Shown here: positions 55,208-63,526 of the stretch, in pieces | Position numbering within the stretch: position 1 is the stretch's first letter | How the letters are laid out: each line of letters starts with the position of its first letter | Assembly (NCBI RefSeq): GCF_947498825.1 | Contig: NZ_CANMLV010000018.1 | Location: 31,119 to 95,118 of the forward strand | DNA length: 64,000 nucleotides | Origin: an uncultured Cedecea sp. | GTDB taxonomy: Bacteria > Pseudomonadota > Gammaproteobacteria > Enterobacterales > Enterobacteriaceae | Direction: 5' to 3' | Program-made: the position numbers and the translations under genes | The notes under the pieces: generated by a model | Database searches by the model: none | Seen by the model: only the letters and a program-made list of their open reading frames with translations | What the model was told of the DNA's origin: nothing

Positions 55208-56899
55208 TTAAAGTGAAACCGTGGCCTGCCAGTAAACCACGTGTTTATCCGGGTTAAGGGAACCCGGCCAGGACAGCGGGATACCCACCGTCAGTGACTG
55301 TGATAATTGTTTTCCGCTCAGCCCCAGGCCCAAAGAGGCGCCAGACAGGGTGCCGCCATCGGTAATGCCTTTCTGGCTGACGACATGCCCGATATCCACG
55401 GCGGCAGTGGCTGACAGCATGCCGTCCGTAAACGGCAGGGTCAGAAGCTGCTGGTTCAGTTCATTGCGCCAGTAACCGCCGCGGTTTCCCGACAGGTACT
55501 GCTCCTTGAATCCGCGTACCGAGTACTGCCCGCCCACCGACAGTCGTTCACTGGAATAGAGGTTATCGGGCGAGGTTTGTCCGTAGGCTGAAGTCAGCCA
55601 GTAAAGCGAAGGGGTCAGCGGGTAGAACCAGCTGCCACTGGCGCTAAGACGCCGGAATTCACTGCGCGGCAGGTCAGAATAGGCCCGGTCATCGGAGGCT
55701 GCGCCGCCAACAGCCAGGCCGCGCGAAAAGGACGGAGCAAAGGTCAGATAACCGCCCGCCATGCTCCGGCTGTAGCTTAACCCGGCAGTCACGCTGCTGA
55801 GCGTCGGACTACTGACCTCAAGGCGTACCCCGCCGAGACGGTTTTCTGTTTTCCGGCGGGACAGGGCCATATCCAGCACCAGACGCTGTTTGCCGTCACG
55901 CAGCAATGTGCGGCTGGCAGACAGACGCTGGGACTCCACGGTACCCTGATAGCGCCAGTTCACCGGGGAGCCACCGACCGCCAGGGTCTGATAGAAATCA
56001 GACCAGGCATACTGGCCGCTGAACAGCCAGTATCCGTAAGGCACCGAAACGCCCGCCTGCAGGCTGCTGCTGCGTCTGTCCCGGTGAAACTCACTGTCTC
56101 TTCCCGCGGCAAGTGTCCACTGGTCAGCCAAATTAAGCGGATTATCAACGGTCAGCAGAGCGTTCATTTGCCCGCTGCCGGTACTTTTCTGGCCGCTGTT
56201 ATCCAGACTCATATTCAGACTGACGGGAAAATGCTGGCTGACAGGTACCAGTTTTATACGGGAAAAACCCTCGCGACTGCCGGGTAAAATATCAATCGTC
56301 AGCTGGCGGGAGCTCAGGCGATTGAGTTGCTCCAGACCCTGTTCAATATCACGCAGATTAAGAATTTTCCCTTCCACTCCGGGAAATGCCATCTGCAGCG
56401 CCCTCTCCTGATGGTCATCAAGACGGATGCTTTCCACCTTCCCTTCCGTAACGGCAATAACCAGATCGCCGCCAGAAATATCCTGCTCCGGCAACCAGGC
56501 CTGTGAGGTGATAAATCCCCGGGAAAGATGGTCCTGAGTAATATCCCGTACCCGCAGCTGAATATCCTGAAGCGTCATACACCCGCTCTGTGGGATAGCA
56601 GTCAATTTGCGCCGGGCGGATAACGGAAGTGCGCTGACGTTACGCAACTGAATATGCTGAATCTTCAGGCACTCGCCTGTTTTTTCAGTCAGAACTGTTT
56701 CCGGAAGAGAAGGTGTTGACGAGGCATTACGCAGAATATCGCGCTGCTGTTGCGCCTGTTCCAGCAAAGCCTTCTGTTGCTGTTCAATGGTGCTCTGTGC
56801 TGCCGGGCCCAATGGTGCACCGGATAAACCTGTCGATATCAGACAGACCAGCAGCAGTAAAGACCTTGCAGAAAGGGGATAAAACATAGAAAAGTCCAT
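55208..56899 (-). CDS. cdiB: CdiB / ShlB-type two-partner secretion transporter
   Basis: A 563-residue outer-membrane Omp85-family TpsB. A signal peptide (SLLLLVCLISTGLSGAP) is followed by a periplasmic plug helix rich in Gln (IEQQQKALLEQAQQQRDIL), two POTRA domains (about 75-220) and a 16-strand barrel. The conserved loop-6 motif VRGF is present (QYSVRGFKEQYL). It exports CdiA across the outer membrane. cdiA begins 53 bp after its stop. No ribosome site is obvious before ATG 56899; a second ATG four codons later would give a tighter signal peptide. Confidence 0.92.
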   Translation of the reverse strand: MDFSMFYPLSARSLLLLVCLISTGLSGAPLGPAAQSTIEQQQKALLEQAQQQRDILRNASSTPSLPETVLTEKTGECLKIQHIQLRNVSALPLSARRKLTAIPQSGCMTLQDIQLRVRDITQDHLSRGFITSQAWLPEQDISGGDLVIAVTEGKVESIRLDDHQERALQMAFPGVEGKILNLRDIEQGLEQLNRLSSRQLTIDILPGSREGFSRIKLVPVSQHFPVSLNMSLDNSGQKSTGSGQMNALLTVDNPLNLADQWTLAAGRDSEFHRDRRSSSLQAGVSVPYGYWLFSGQYAWSDFYQTLAVGGSPVNWRYQGTVESQRLSASRTLLRDGKQRLVLDMALSRRKTENRLGGVRLEVSSPTLSSVTAGLSYSRSMAGGYLTFAPSFSRGLAVGGAASDDRAYSDLPRSEFRRLSASGSWFYPLTPSLYWLTSAYGQTSPDNLYSSERLSVGGQYSVRGFKEQYLSGNRGGYWRNELNQQLLTLPFTDGMLSATAAVDIGHVVSQKGITDGGTLSGASLGLGLSGKQLSQSLTVGIPLSWPGSLNPDKHVVYWQATVSL

Positions 56900-57056
56900 T
56901 TACGAAAACTTATGAATACAATTGTAACTTTTGGTAATTTATTCCTCACATAAAAATCACAATGTTTTCAAAAAAAGACACAACATGTCGTGATAATAAG
57001 AATTATTAGCATTAAAATAATGAACAGAAATTTATTATTCTTTAAAATCAAATGGA
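56900..57056 (-). promoter_or_regulatory. AT-rich presumed cdi promoter region
   Basis: These 157 bp are strongly AT-rich and separate cdiB from repeat B2. Such DNA upstream of a horizontally acquired surface gene is often H-NS silenced. A TAAAAT-like -10 and several TTGTAA/TTGACA-like -35 candidates exist, but no single promoter stands out. The cassette may thus have its own promoter in addition to anything supplied by the repeat. Confidence 0.4.
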
Positions 57057-57310
57057 GTTCAGCTGCAACGACGTAACGCGGCAGGCGAAACGGCGTTGTG
57101 CCTTACATCCCGGCGAAACTGTTTACGACGGGATGCGATAAGCGCAGGTCACGGCGCGTTAAAGCGGCGCATTCAAAAGAATGCTGCAAGCGGAAAGCGA
57201 AAAGGATGGAAACCCGCAGACCCGAAGGGGCCGGGATGAGACAGCTTGCTGGCTCAGTGCGGAGCATGACAGCCTGACCCCGGAGGGGATTCGCCCGGAG
57301 TCATGCCGGC
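57057..57310. repeat. Structured leading-region repeat, family B copy 2 (full length)
   Basis: About 250 bp. The first 115 bp match B1 and the last 190 bp match B3 (59813-60010). It holds hairpins CATCCCG (57106-57112)/CGGGATG (57129-57135), GCATTC/GAATGC around AAAA at about 57168-57183, and ends with CCCGGAGGGGATTCGCCCG. It stands 157 bp upstream of cdiB and is the right boundary of the CDI cassette. Confidence 0.75.
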
Positions 57311-57559
57311 AACACAAGATAAACACCCTCCCTCAACAGGACACACATTCCTGATACTTATATTCAGAATACAGATATCAACAATACGAGAGAGCCCTGG
57401 ACAGATATCACCGGCACAAGGAGCTGAAGGAATAAAATGGCGCGAATGAAAAGGGGAAGCGCGAAGCGCGCGCCCTTTTCAGCGCCGCAGGCGCGCGTCT
57501 TTTTCCGGCGCGGCCAGACAGGGGCACTTTCCCCCCGCCTGGCTACACTGTCCGGTTGT
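57311..57559. other. Hairpin-rich intergenic DNA downstream of the methyltransferase
   Basis: No clear gene. A minus-strand frame (57364-57642) overlaps the methylase and has a hydrophobic tail, but no start signal. GC-rich palindromes at about 57450-57520 (AGCGCGAAGCGCG, GCCGCAGGCGCGCG) are laid out like those at 60665-60745 and may be terminators or a third class of structured element. Confidence 0.4.
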
Positions 57560-58123
57560 TTACCTGGTGATGCGTAAAAGAGCGGTAGATACCCCGGTAT
57601 AGGTAAATGTTCCGGAGGGCAACGGCTCCCAGACATCTGCAAGCGGCTTCAGCTCTTTTTGCTGACGCGGCCCGTTCGCACAAATCGCCGTCAGTACGCC
57701 GTCCGGTTCAAGCAGGGTTAATGCTCTCTGTATGTGCTTAATATCGACAGACTGGTTAAACGGGGGATTCATCATAATTTTGCTGTACCGGACGTCTGGC
57801 TGATATTCCAGAAAATCGCCATTCCAGAGACTGACATCAGGGAAATGTGTTTTCAGGTGTATGAATAATTCGCCGTTTAACTCCACAGCATCGCAGCGTG
57901 CAACCTGAGAGACACGTTTTATCGCGCGCAAAATCGCCCCAGTTCCGGCGCTCGGCTCCAGAATCCGGTCAGTGTCCGTAATCTCTGACAGGGCAACCAT
58001 ACGATCGCAAATGGGGTCAGGAGTGATAAACAACTGCGAGCTGACATGAATTTCAGCAACGGGTGATCGGTCATCAAGTTTTGAACGCATTTTCTGAATA
58101 CGGTATTTAAGAGTACTGTTCAC
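57560..58123 (-). CDS. SAM-dependent methyltransferase, putative adenine-specific DNA methylase
   Basis: A protein of about 187 residues started at GTG 58123 (GGGAG site); a longer open frame to 58192 overlaps the upstream gene. SAM-binding motif I is ILEPSAGTGAILRAI and motif IV is NPPF (MMNPPFNQSVDIKHI), typical of N6-adenine methylases of the gamma type. No restriction enzyme is adjacent. Orphan methylases in leading regions may modify the plasmid soon after entry and protect it from restriction. Confidence 0.8.
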   Translation of the reverse strand: MNSTLKYRIQKMRSKLDDRSPVAEIHVSSQLFITPDPICDRMVALSEITDTDRILEPSAGTGAILRAIKRVSQVARCDAVELNGELFIHLKTHFPDVSLWNGDFLEYQPDVRYSKIMMNPPFNQSVDIKHIQRALTLLEPDGVLTAICANGPRQQKELKPLADVWEPLPSGTFTYTGVSTALLRITR

Positions 58124-58169
58124 GGGCAAGGCTCCCTTAACTCCCCGACCAGAGCCGGGGAGAGGATGA

Positions 58170-59552
58170 TTATTTTTGTGGAATATGGACAATTTTCATA
58201 TCGGTGATAAAAACATTATCCAGGCTGAAAGCGTTATTCATCACTCGCCGGAAACGGTGCGCGCCATGTTTTTCATTTTCAGGCATGCCCCGGACGCTTT
58301 TATAATCGCGGCCTTTTTTTGCCCATTCGGCCTTGGTCATTTCTACGAAACCCTCTTCCGGATAATTCACAATCGGCGGGCGTTTTCCGGCTTCTTTTGC
58401 GGCGCTGGCGGCTTCCTCCGTCGGCGCTTTGTAGTCCGAAATTCTGTCCGGGGTCAGCTTCATGGTGCCGCCGTAGCCCAGGAATTGATAACACGGCGTG
58501 GTAACCGAACTGACCGCCCCGTTGCTTTTGTTGATGCGTAGAATGGTCAGCCATTCGCCCCGACTGAACACCTGCCCCCCGGGTTTAAATTCCTCGGTAC
58601 GGGTCACAACACCGCCGCTTTCGTCCAGCATGGCCCGCTCATAGCTCAGACGATGGTTATAATGCGTAACCCAGCGATTTTGATGGCGAATACGGCGTTC
58701 ATGACACGGCACAGCAATATCCCGCGCCTGTTCAGCGGTGATAATGTCATCCTTAAGGGCAGAATAAAGCGACATAATGCCTTCATACTGGCTTTTCTCT
58801 GCCGGGCGCGGGTATTTTTCCAGTGTGAAACGACAGGAAACATGATCGTAGTTGCTGATGAGAAGCGCCTTTTTCATGTCCAGAGTTTCGGAGTTCCACA
58901 TCTTGCTGAATTTCTCAGCCTCTGCTATCTCCCGTTCGGATTTTCGTAAATCGGCCTCAATTTTTTTGATCCGACGGTAGCGCACATCCGGACGTTCTTT
59001 ATATCTGGCAAGCTGTAATGACGCTTTGGCGCGTTGCTCCCAGTACTCAGAACGGTCAAACAACATCACGGCGCGTTTCATGCCGTTTTCTATTTTTTGA
59101 GCATCCCGGCGCGCGCGGCGTTCGCTGTGGTGCCCGACCAGAATGGGTTGACCGAAAGGAATAGCCGACGCGATATTATCGACATGCGCCAGTGCCTGAT
59201 CTGATTCAGCCGCACGTTTTACGCTGTAATCGCTGAAGCGTTCGGCACGTTGTTCCTGGCGCTCAACCAGAGAACTGTCTTCATCCTCAATCTCCCCAGC
59301 CAGGGCCAGCAAAAAATCCTCACGGGAAGGTGTCCAGGCAGGAGCCACAAAAAAGCCCTGTTTGGGTGCCCATTTAAACCCGGCATCCTTCACCCTTTTA
59401 TATAATTCCTCATCGAGACGATGAACCGCATAGAGGCGCAGCTTGTTATCATCCGGGGAATAGGTTGCCCGGAACTCATCAGGATCACAGAAATCTTCGA
59501 GAGATGCGTTTGTAGGCTTCGTTGTCGCGCCCTGGACGTTAAGTAGAGTCAT
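58170..59552 (-). CDS. DUF3560-like leading-region protein
   Basis: A 460-residue protein with a strong AAGGAG site. The N-terminal part (RLYAVHRLDEELYKRVKDAG, FKWAPKQGFFVAPAW) and the charged, coiled-coil middle (about 190-225) match the DUF3560-containing proteins of IncF and IncI leading regions. The function is unknown; the helical middle region suggests an oligomer. It is the first gene after repeat B3 and lies 46 bp upstream of the methyltransferase. Confidence 0.75.
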   Translation of the reverse strand: MTLLNVQGATTKPTNASLEDFCDPDEFRATYSPDDNKLRLYAVHRLDEELYKRVKDAGFKWAPKQGFFVAPAWTPSREDFLLALAGEIEDEDSSLVERQEQRAERFSDYSVKRAAESDQALAHVDNIASAIPFGQPILVGHHSERRARRDAQKIENGMKRAVMLFDRSEYWEQRAKASLQLARYKERPDVRYRRIKKIEADLRKSEREIAEAEKFSKMWNSETLDMKKALLISNYDHVSCRFTLEKYPRPAEKSQYEGIMSLYSALKDDIITAEQARDIAVPCHERRIRHQNRWVTHYNHRLSYERAMLDESGGVVTRTEEFKPGGQVFSRGEWLTILRINKSNGAVSSVTTPCYQFLGYGGTMKLTPDRISDYKAPTEEAASAAKEAGKRPPIVNYPEEGFVEMTKAEWAKKGRDYKSVRGMPENEKHGAHRFRRVMNNAFSLDNVFITDMKIVHIPQK

Positions 59553-59756
59553 GTTTAAATCTCCTTGTGTGGTTGATTCGATGCATTTGTGAGTATTCGT
59601 CGTCGCAAAAAATCACAGAGCACAATGAGGAGCGCTGACAAGGCCGCCAAAGGCGTGCATTTCAGCCTTGTCAGAAGGAGCGAGGCAGTGTGGTCTGATA
59701 TCCCGCGACGGTCGAAGACACACACAAAGGCTCATTTCACAGCGGAGGATGAAACA

Positions 59757-60010
59757 GGACGCTATCCCGGAACGGCTGTTGCGAGAGCGAAGCCGGGCAA
59801 AGCCGCTCCGGTCCTTACAGCCCGGTGTTTTTTATCGGGCTGAGAAAAGCGCAGGCCACGGCGCGACAAAGCGGCGCATTCGAAAAGAATGCTGCAAGCG
59901 GAAAGCGAAAGGGATGGAAACCCGCAGGCCCGAAGGGCCCGAGATGAGACAGGTACTGGCTCAGTGCGCAGCATGACAGCCTGGCCCCGGAGGGGATTCG
60001 CCCGTGCCAG
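59757..60010. repeat. Structured leading-region repeat, family B copy 3
   Basis: From about 59813 it is about 85% identical to the second part of copy 2; the first part differs. The main hairpin is CAGCCCG (59818-59824)/CGGGCTG (59836-59842), a compensated variant of CATCCCG/CGGGATG in copies 1 and 2, with a shorter loop. GCATTC/GAATGC also recurs. It lies about 205 bp upstream of the DUF3560-like gene. Confidence 0.75.
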
Positions 60011-60058
60011 TCTGAAGGAATTGCATGACCAGGATAATCAGATGGATAGCCGTGTAAG

Positions 60059-60328
60059 TCAGTAAAAAATCCAGGCAACAACGACAAAGACGACCAAAAT
60101 TGCACAATAGAAAAAGATGCTGCCTGAGAATTGAGACAATTCGTTTAAATGCTTCTCACCTTGTTGATTTAACTTATTTATAGCCTCATGTCCGTCAATA
60201 GCCTCAATGGCATAAGGATATCGGGCGAACCCTTTCTTTTTTAAATCCTTAGACATTTCGCGCGTTACATTTGTTTCCACGACGACTTTCGTTTCATCAT
60301 CTTTAAGGAAAATCACAAATCTCTTCAT
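60059..60328 (-). CDS. Hypothetical membrane protein (89 aa)
   Basis: An 89-residue protein started at ATG 60328 behind AAAGGGG; a longer frame to 60394 adds a hydrophobic stretch without a ribosome site. A soluble N-terminal domain (KRFVIFLKDDETKVVVETNV) is followed by one C-terminal helix (IFFYCAILVVFVVVAWIF), so it would be tail-anchored. No family is recognised. Confidence 0.55.
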   Translation of the reverse strand: MKRFVIFLKDDETKVVVETNVTREMSKDLKKKGFARYPYAIEAIDGHEAINKLNQQGEKHLNELSQFSGSIFFYCAILVVFVVVAWIFY

Positions 60329-60432
60329 TTTTTCCCCTTTAAACACGGGCAAAATAAAAGTTATCAGCGCAACTAAAATGATAATAGTTATCACATTGTT
60401 AATTTTCTATATTTATCAGCATGTTACTTAAA

Positions 60433-60714
60433 TCATATTACACGACCCTGGTTTTCTTGGAAGTGGTGTTTTTTTAATCTGTGATGCCAGATCCAATAAA
60501 AAATCCACTGTTTTACAAGATGCCCCATCCACACATAATCATTTTCTATGTCAATTAAACATCTTTGACATGAAGGGAAATGTTCCCTACAGCGTTCATG
60601 CCGATGATATGCACATCGTCGAAGCTGAGTGTAAAATTCCCCCTTGATGAATAGACGAGAGAGGACGAAAAGCTGCGCGGAGCGCAGCATTCGTCCCTTT
60701 CTCCGCAGGCGCAA
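60433..60714 (-). CDS. Uncertain reading frame with a Cys/His cluster
   Basis: A 93-codon frame with CAYHRHERCREHFPSCQRC, which might bind zinc, and an aromatic segment (WIFYWIWHHRLKKHHF). The N-terminal part runs through GC-rich palindromes, and no ribosome site is seen, so the true start, if any, lies further in. It may be a small real gene. Confidence 0.3.
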   Translation of the reverse strand: MRLRRKGRMLRSAQLFVLSRLFIKGEFYTQLRRCAYHRHERCREHFPSCQRCLIDIENDYVWMGHLVKQWIFYWIWHHRLKKHHFQENQGRVI

Positions 60715-60807
60715 GCCTGCAAGGTTTTCCCGCGCGCTAACAGCCGCTTATTCCGGCCAAAGGTGATATCCCCTCCTGCCGGACGTTAACGGACTAAAGC
60801 TGGCTCA

Positions 60808-61590
60808 TCAATCCGGTTTCATCGGTATAAGGGCACTCCGGATCGATGTTATTTCCGCCCTGGCTTCCTTTATCGTGTCACGAACAACCGTTAAATCTAT
60901 CCATTTCCTGGGGTGTTCTCCCGGAATACGTAACACATCACACATGACGCCGCTGGACAAAATCTGGTCCACTTTCTCACTGACGACAAAACACTCGACC
61001 GAACTGAAACGCGCTCCTTTCTCTATAATAGCATCGAGAACAGCCTGTAATTTTTCATCGTCCTCATCCATCCAGCACGGCATATCTGTCTCTTTCACTA
61101 CCAGACTAAAATTCCGTGTCTGGCGTCTGAATAAGGTTTCACTCCGGGTCGTCAGTGCCGCTTTAATATGTCTCGAATCAACTAAAACCTGTCTGCTGAT
61201 TTCCTGAATGGAAGACGACAGGCAGTTTATTACCGCCTTAATTTCCGATTCGTTGAGCCATTCCCCCGCCCAGGGAAAAGTTACCGCCGTATCCTCTCCG
61301 GGCCATTGTGGGACACTGGAGTAGCGGCCTCCCGAAACAATGATTTGTGCTTTTGTTCCGGCTATTTTCTTTACCGCTCGCTGTATTTGTTCAGGAACAT
61401 CGCCCGGACACAGCAAAGGCAGAAGGTTTACGATGTCTGAGGCATCAAGACGAACGTATATATTTATCCAGCCATGTCTGTTTTCAGGATCTCGCTGATC
61501 CACATCTGTATGTGACGGCCAGCCGTATTCTGTTATTAAATTGCGTGCCCGGCACAATATCAGGGCGTTGAGAGTGGTGGTTTCCTGCAT
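60808..61590 (-). CDS. Hypothetical leading-region protein (260 aa)
   Basis: A 260-residue soluble protein with an AGAGGG site. It contains ITEYGWPSHTDVDQRDPENR near the start, and WLNESEIKAVINCLSSSI with a helical C-terminal half. No catalytic motif or membrane helix is visible. It lies in a row of minus-strand genes with short gaps, 55 bp from the DUF1380-like gene. Function unknown. Confidence 0.6.
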   Translation of the reverse strand: MQETTTLNALILCRARNLITEYGWPSHTDVDQRDPENRHGWINIYVRLDASDIVNLLPLLCPGDVPEQIQRAVKKIAGTKAQIIVSGGRYSSVPQWPGEDTAVTFPWAGEWLNESEIKAVINCLSSSIQEISRQVLVDSRHIKAALTTRSETLFRRQTRNFSLVVKETDMPCWMDEDDEKLQAVLDAIIEKGARFSSVECFVVSEKVDQILSSGVMCDVLRIPGEHPRKWIDLTVVRDTIKEARAEITSIRSALIPMKPD

Positions 61591-61645
61591 GATTAATCCC
61601 TCTGAATAAAATCAAAGACACGCCGCTTGTGCGGCGTGGTCCCTT

Positions 61646-62065
61646 TTATTTTTTTAGAAGTGCGCGCATTCTGGACGTATCGGAAAGACGCCGGGCAACA
61701 CTCTCCGGGACGGGGTGACTCTTATCGCCCGCCTCCCATTCTTTCCGCCATAGCGCTTGTTCAGCGGTGGAAAGGATGCTTTCCAGTAACGCCACCGGCA
61801 CCGTGATGTTCAGGGCTTCTACTTTTACCTGGTTAATCAAATTCATCACCGCCCCACATGACACGCCGTATTCAAGACGTTCCTCCTCAGAAATAGTGTC
61901 TATGCGCTCCAGAACGTTCCGGACTTCCGCCTCTGAAACATCAAGATCTATGCCCTCAGCCAGCGCCTCCACGTCTTCTGGCGACCAGACAACAATGTTA
62001 AGGGGGGTATCAGCCGGATATTCTTTAGCCAGAATCTGGCAAATCGTTTCTCGTGTTCCGTACAT
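61646..62065 (-). CDS. DUF1380-family protein
   Basis: A 139-residue acidic protein with the DUF1380 opening MYGTRETICQILAKEYPADT and the conserved SPEDVEALAEGIDLDVSEAE, then ERLEYGVSCGAVMNLI. The family is almost confined to enterobacterial plasmid leading regions; its role is unknown. It follows the small coiled-coil gene by 9 bp, so they share an operon with the methylase upstream. Confidence 0.8.
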   Translation of the reverse strand: MYGTRETICQILAKEYPADTPLNIVVWSPEDVEALAEGIDLDVSEAEVRNVLERIDTISEEERLEYGVSCGAVMNLINQVKVEALNITVPVALLESILSTAEQALWRKEWEAGDKSHPVPESVARRLSDTSRMRALLKK

Positions 62066-62074
62066 AGGTTGTCC

Positions 62075-62296
62075 TCAGTCCTTAAAACAGGCGTCCAGCT
62101 CCAGGATTTCCTGATATGCCGCCATAAAAAGTGTGTTGGTGCGGGCCAGTGTCTGGCGGGCAAGGCGTTCGGCCAGCAGGTCAGAATCAAAACGATACCG
62201 CCGTTCCATGTCATTCATGATGCTTCGCAAATCGCACATCTGATTAGCCAGCGCCGCCACCTCTGCGCGCAATGCCTCGCTTCCTTCATAGTTCAT
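62075..62296 (-). CDS. Small coiled-coil hypothetical protein (73 aa)
   Basis: A 73-residue, wholly helical protein with heptads through SEALRAEVAALANQMCDLRS and AERLARQTLARTNTLFMAAY. Its ATG overlaps the stop of the methylase upstream (TAATG), so it is translationally coupled. No family is recognised. It could be a partner of the methylase or of the DUF1380-like protein. Confidence 0.6.
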   Translation of the reverse strand: MNYEGSEALRAEVAALANQMCDLRSIMNDMERRYRFDSDLLAERLARQTLARTNTLFMAAYQEILELDACFKD

Positions 62297-62976
62297 TACG
62301 CCGCCTCCGGATAAACAGGATCGTTCGCAGCCGGGCGTTGCATACTCCGCCGAACAGAGGCCAGGCGTTCAGTCCCGGCCCGGTGATATTCCGGCATCAG
62401 CTCAATACCGATATACCGACGCCCGGCTTGTAACGCCGCCACGCACGAAGACGCCGAGCCAGCAAACGGGTCAAGAACAATGCCCCCCGGCGCCGTGAAA
62501 CTCTCGATCAACGGTTGCAGGCTGGATACGGGTTTTTCAGTCGGATGATGACGATTGCCCGTGTATTTCCAGTCGAGAACGTCCGGTAACGGGTGCATCG
62601 GCAGGCGCGGGCGTCCTTTTGCCAGGATATAGGCACACTCATGGCGGTAGCCGACATATGCCGATTTTGACGAATAATTTTTTGTGAAAACCAGGTGACC
62701 GACGACTTTAAACCCGGCTGCTTTCCAGGCTCCCATAAACCGATCAACCCGATTCCAGCCGTAAAAACTGACCATCAGCGAGTCTTTTTTCAGTACGCGA
62801 TACATTTCCCCGCAGGCAGGACGGAGCCATTCATCTGTTTTATCGCCTGCAATTTCGCGCCCCTGACGGTCACGAAACCCGACCAGATAAGGCGGATCGG
62901 TGAGAATGAAATCGACAGCATTTGCGGGAAAATCGGTCATCACATTGACGCAGTTACCCAGGACAAAACGGGACAT
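62296..62976 (-). CDS. Orphan DNA adenine methyltransferase (beta-class order)
   Basis: A 226-residue methylase started at ATG 62976 (GAGGTATTCC site); a frame to 62991 gives five more residues. Motif IV DPPY comes first (FILTDPPYLVGF) and motif I last (LDPFAGSASSCVAALQAGRR), the beta-class order of N6-adenine/N4-cytosine enzymes. No endonuclease gene is nearby. Such plasmid methylases are frequent in IncF leading regions and may guard the incoming plasmid or alter host methylation. Confidence 0.85.
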   Translation of the reverse strand: MSRFVLGNCVNVMTDFPANAVDFILTDPPYLVGFRDRQGREIAGDKTDEWLRPACGEMYRVLKKDSLMVSFYGWNRVDRFMGAWKAAGFKVVGHLVFTKNYSSKSAYVGYRHECAYILAKGRPRLPMHPLPDVLDWKYTGNRHHPTEKPVSSLQPLIESFTAPGGIVLDPFAGSASSCVAALQAGRRYIGIELMPEYHRAGTERLASVRRSMQRPAANDPVYPEAA

Positions 62977-63312
62977 AGGAATACCTCGCACTGACAGGGA
63001 GCACCCAGGAGGGCGTCACCATGACGCCCGTTCCCTGCTGCCCGGAGCCTGTACGCAACGACCGGAAACGGGTCAAGCTGACCGTGGAATACCGAAGACG
63101 TCAGTGTTTTCGACGGCGAGGATATGCCGCGAAAGCGGCTTGAAGGGCGATCCTTAAATGGGAGTGGCGGCGTAAAATACCGCAAACGCCAGACAGGAGC
63201 GGAAAAAAACGCCCGTCCCGTGTCAGTCCGGTCGGGGCACACTGGCTCCGGGCAGTGAATAACCCCGCGCAGCGGCAATGAGGAGGAGCAACGCGACATA
63301 CTTATTTAAAAT
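62977..63312. other. Hairpin-rich leader upstream of the methylase
   Basis: No gene. Several inverted repeats occur, for example AGGGCGTCACC/ATGACGCCC at about 63011-63040 and GCCGCGAAAGCGGC at 63128-63141. It may contain another structured promoter-like element, but its sequence does not match families A or B. Confidence 0.4.
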
Positions 63313-63332
63313 GCCGGGCATCTCTGCCCGGC
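63313..63332 (-). terminator. Probable rho-independent terminator
   Basis: GCCGGGCATCTCTGCCCGGC forms an 8-bp GC-rich stem with a 4-base loop. On the minus strand it is followed by ATTTTAAATAAG, and it lies just after the stop at 63338. Confidence 0.65.
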
Positions 63333-63337
63333 CGCCG

Positions 63338-63526
63338 TTATTGCTCTTTTTCTTTCACCGCCTCGATAACATGGTGCAGGAACTCCCAGTTAAACCCGAC
63401 ATTCGCGTCATGACACTCTTCTGCCTGCTCCATCGCGGCATCAATAGTGTCTTCATCGAGGGAATCATCCAGCGCAAGAAAATCATCAGCCAGCCAGAAT
63501 GTGCCGCAGCACAACGTGTTATCCGG
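63338..63526 (-). pseudogene. Reading frame continuing after an amber codon (62 codons)
   Basis: Directly downstream of the TAG that ends the 63527-63796 gene, the same frame stays open for 62 codons with protein-like content (FWLADDFLALDDSLDEDTID, EECHDANVGFNWEFLHHVIE) and then ends in TAA before a terminator. There is no good start: only a TTG eight codons in. Either the two parts are one gene split by an amber mutation, or the second is a separate gene with an unusual start. Confidence 0.5.

Noticed and set aside
57364..57642. 92-codon minus-strand frame with a hydrophobic end
   Set aside because: It overlaps the methyltransferase gene in another frame and crosses GC-rich palindromes; no start signal.
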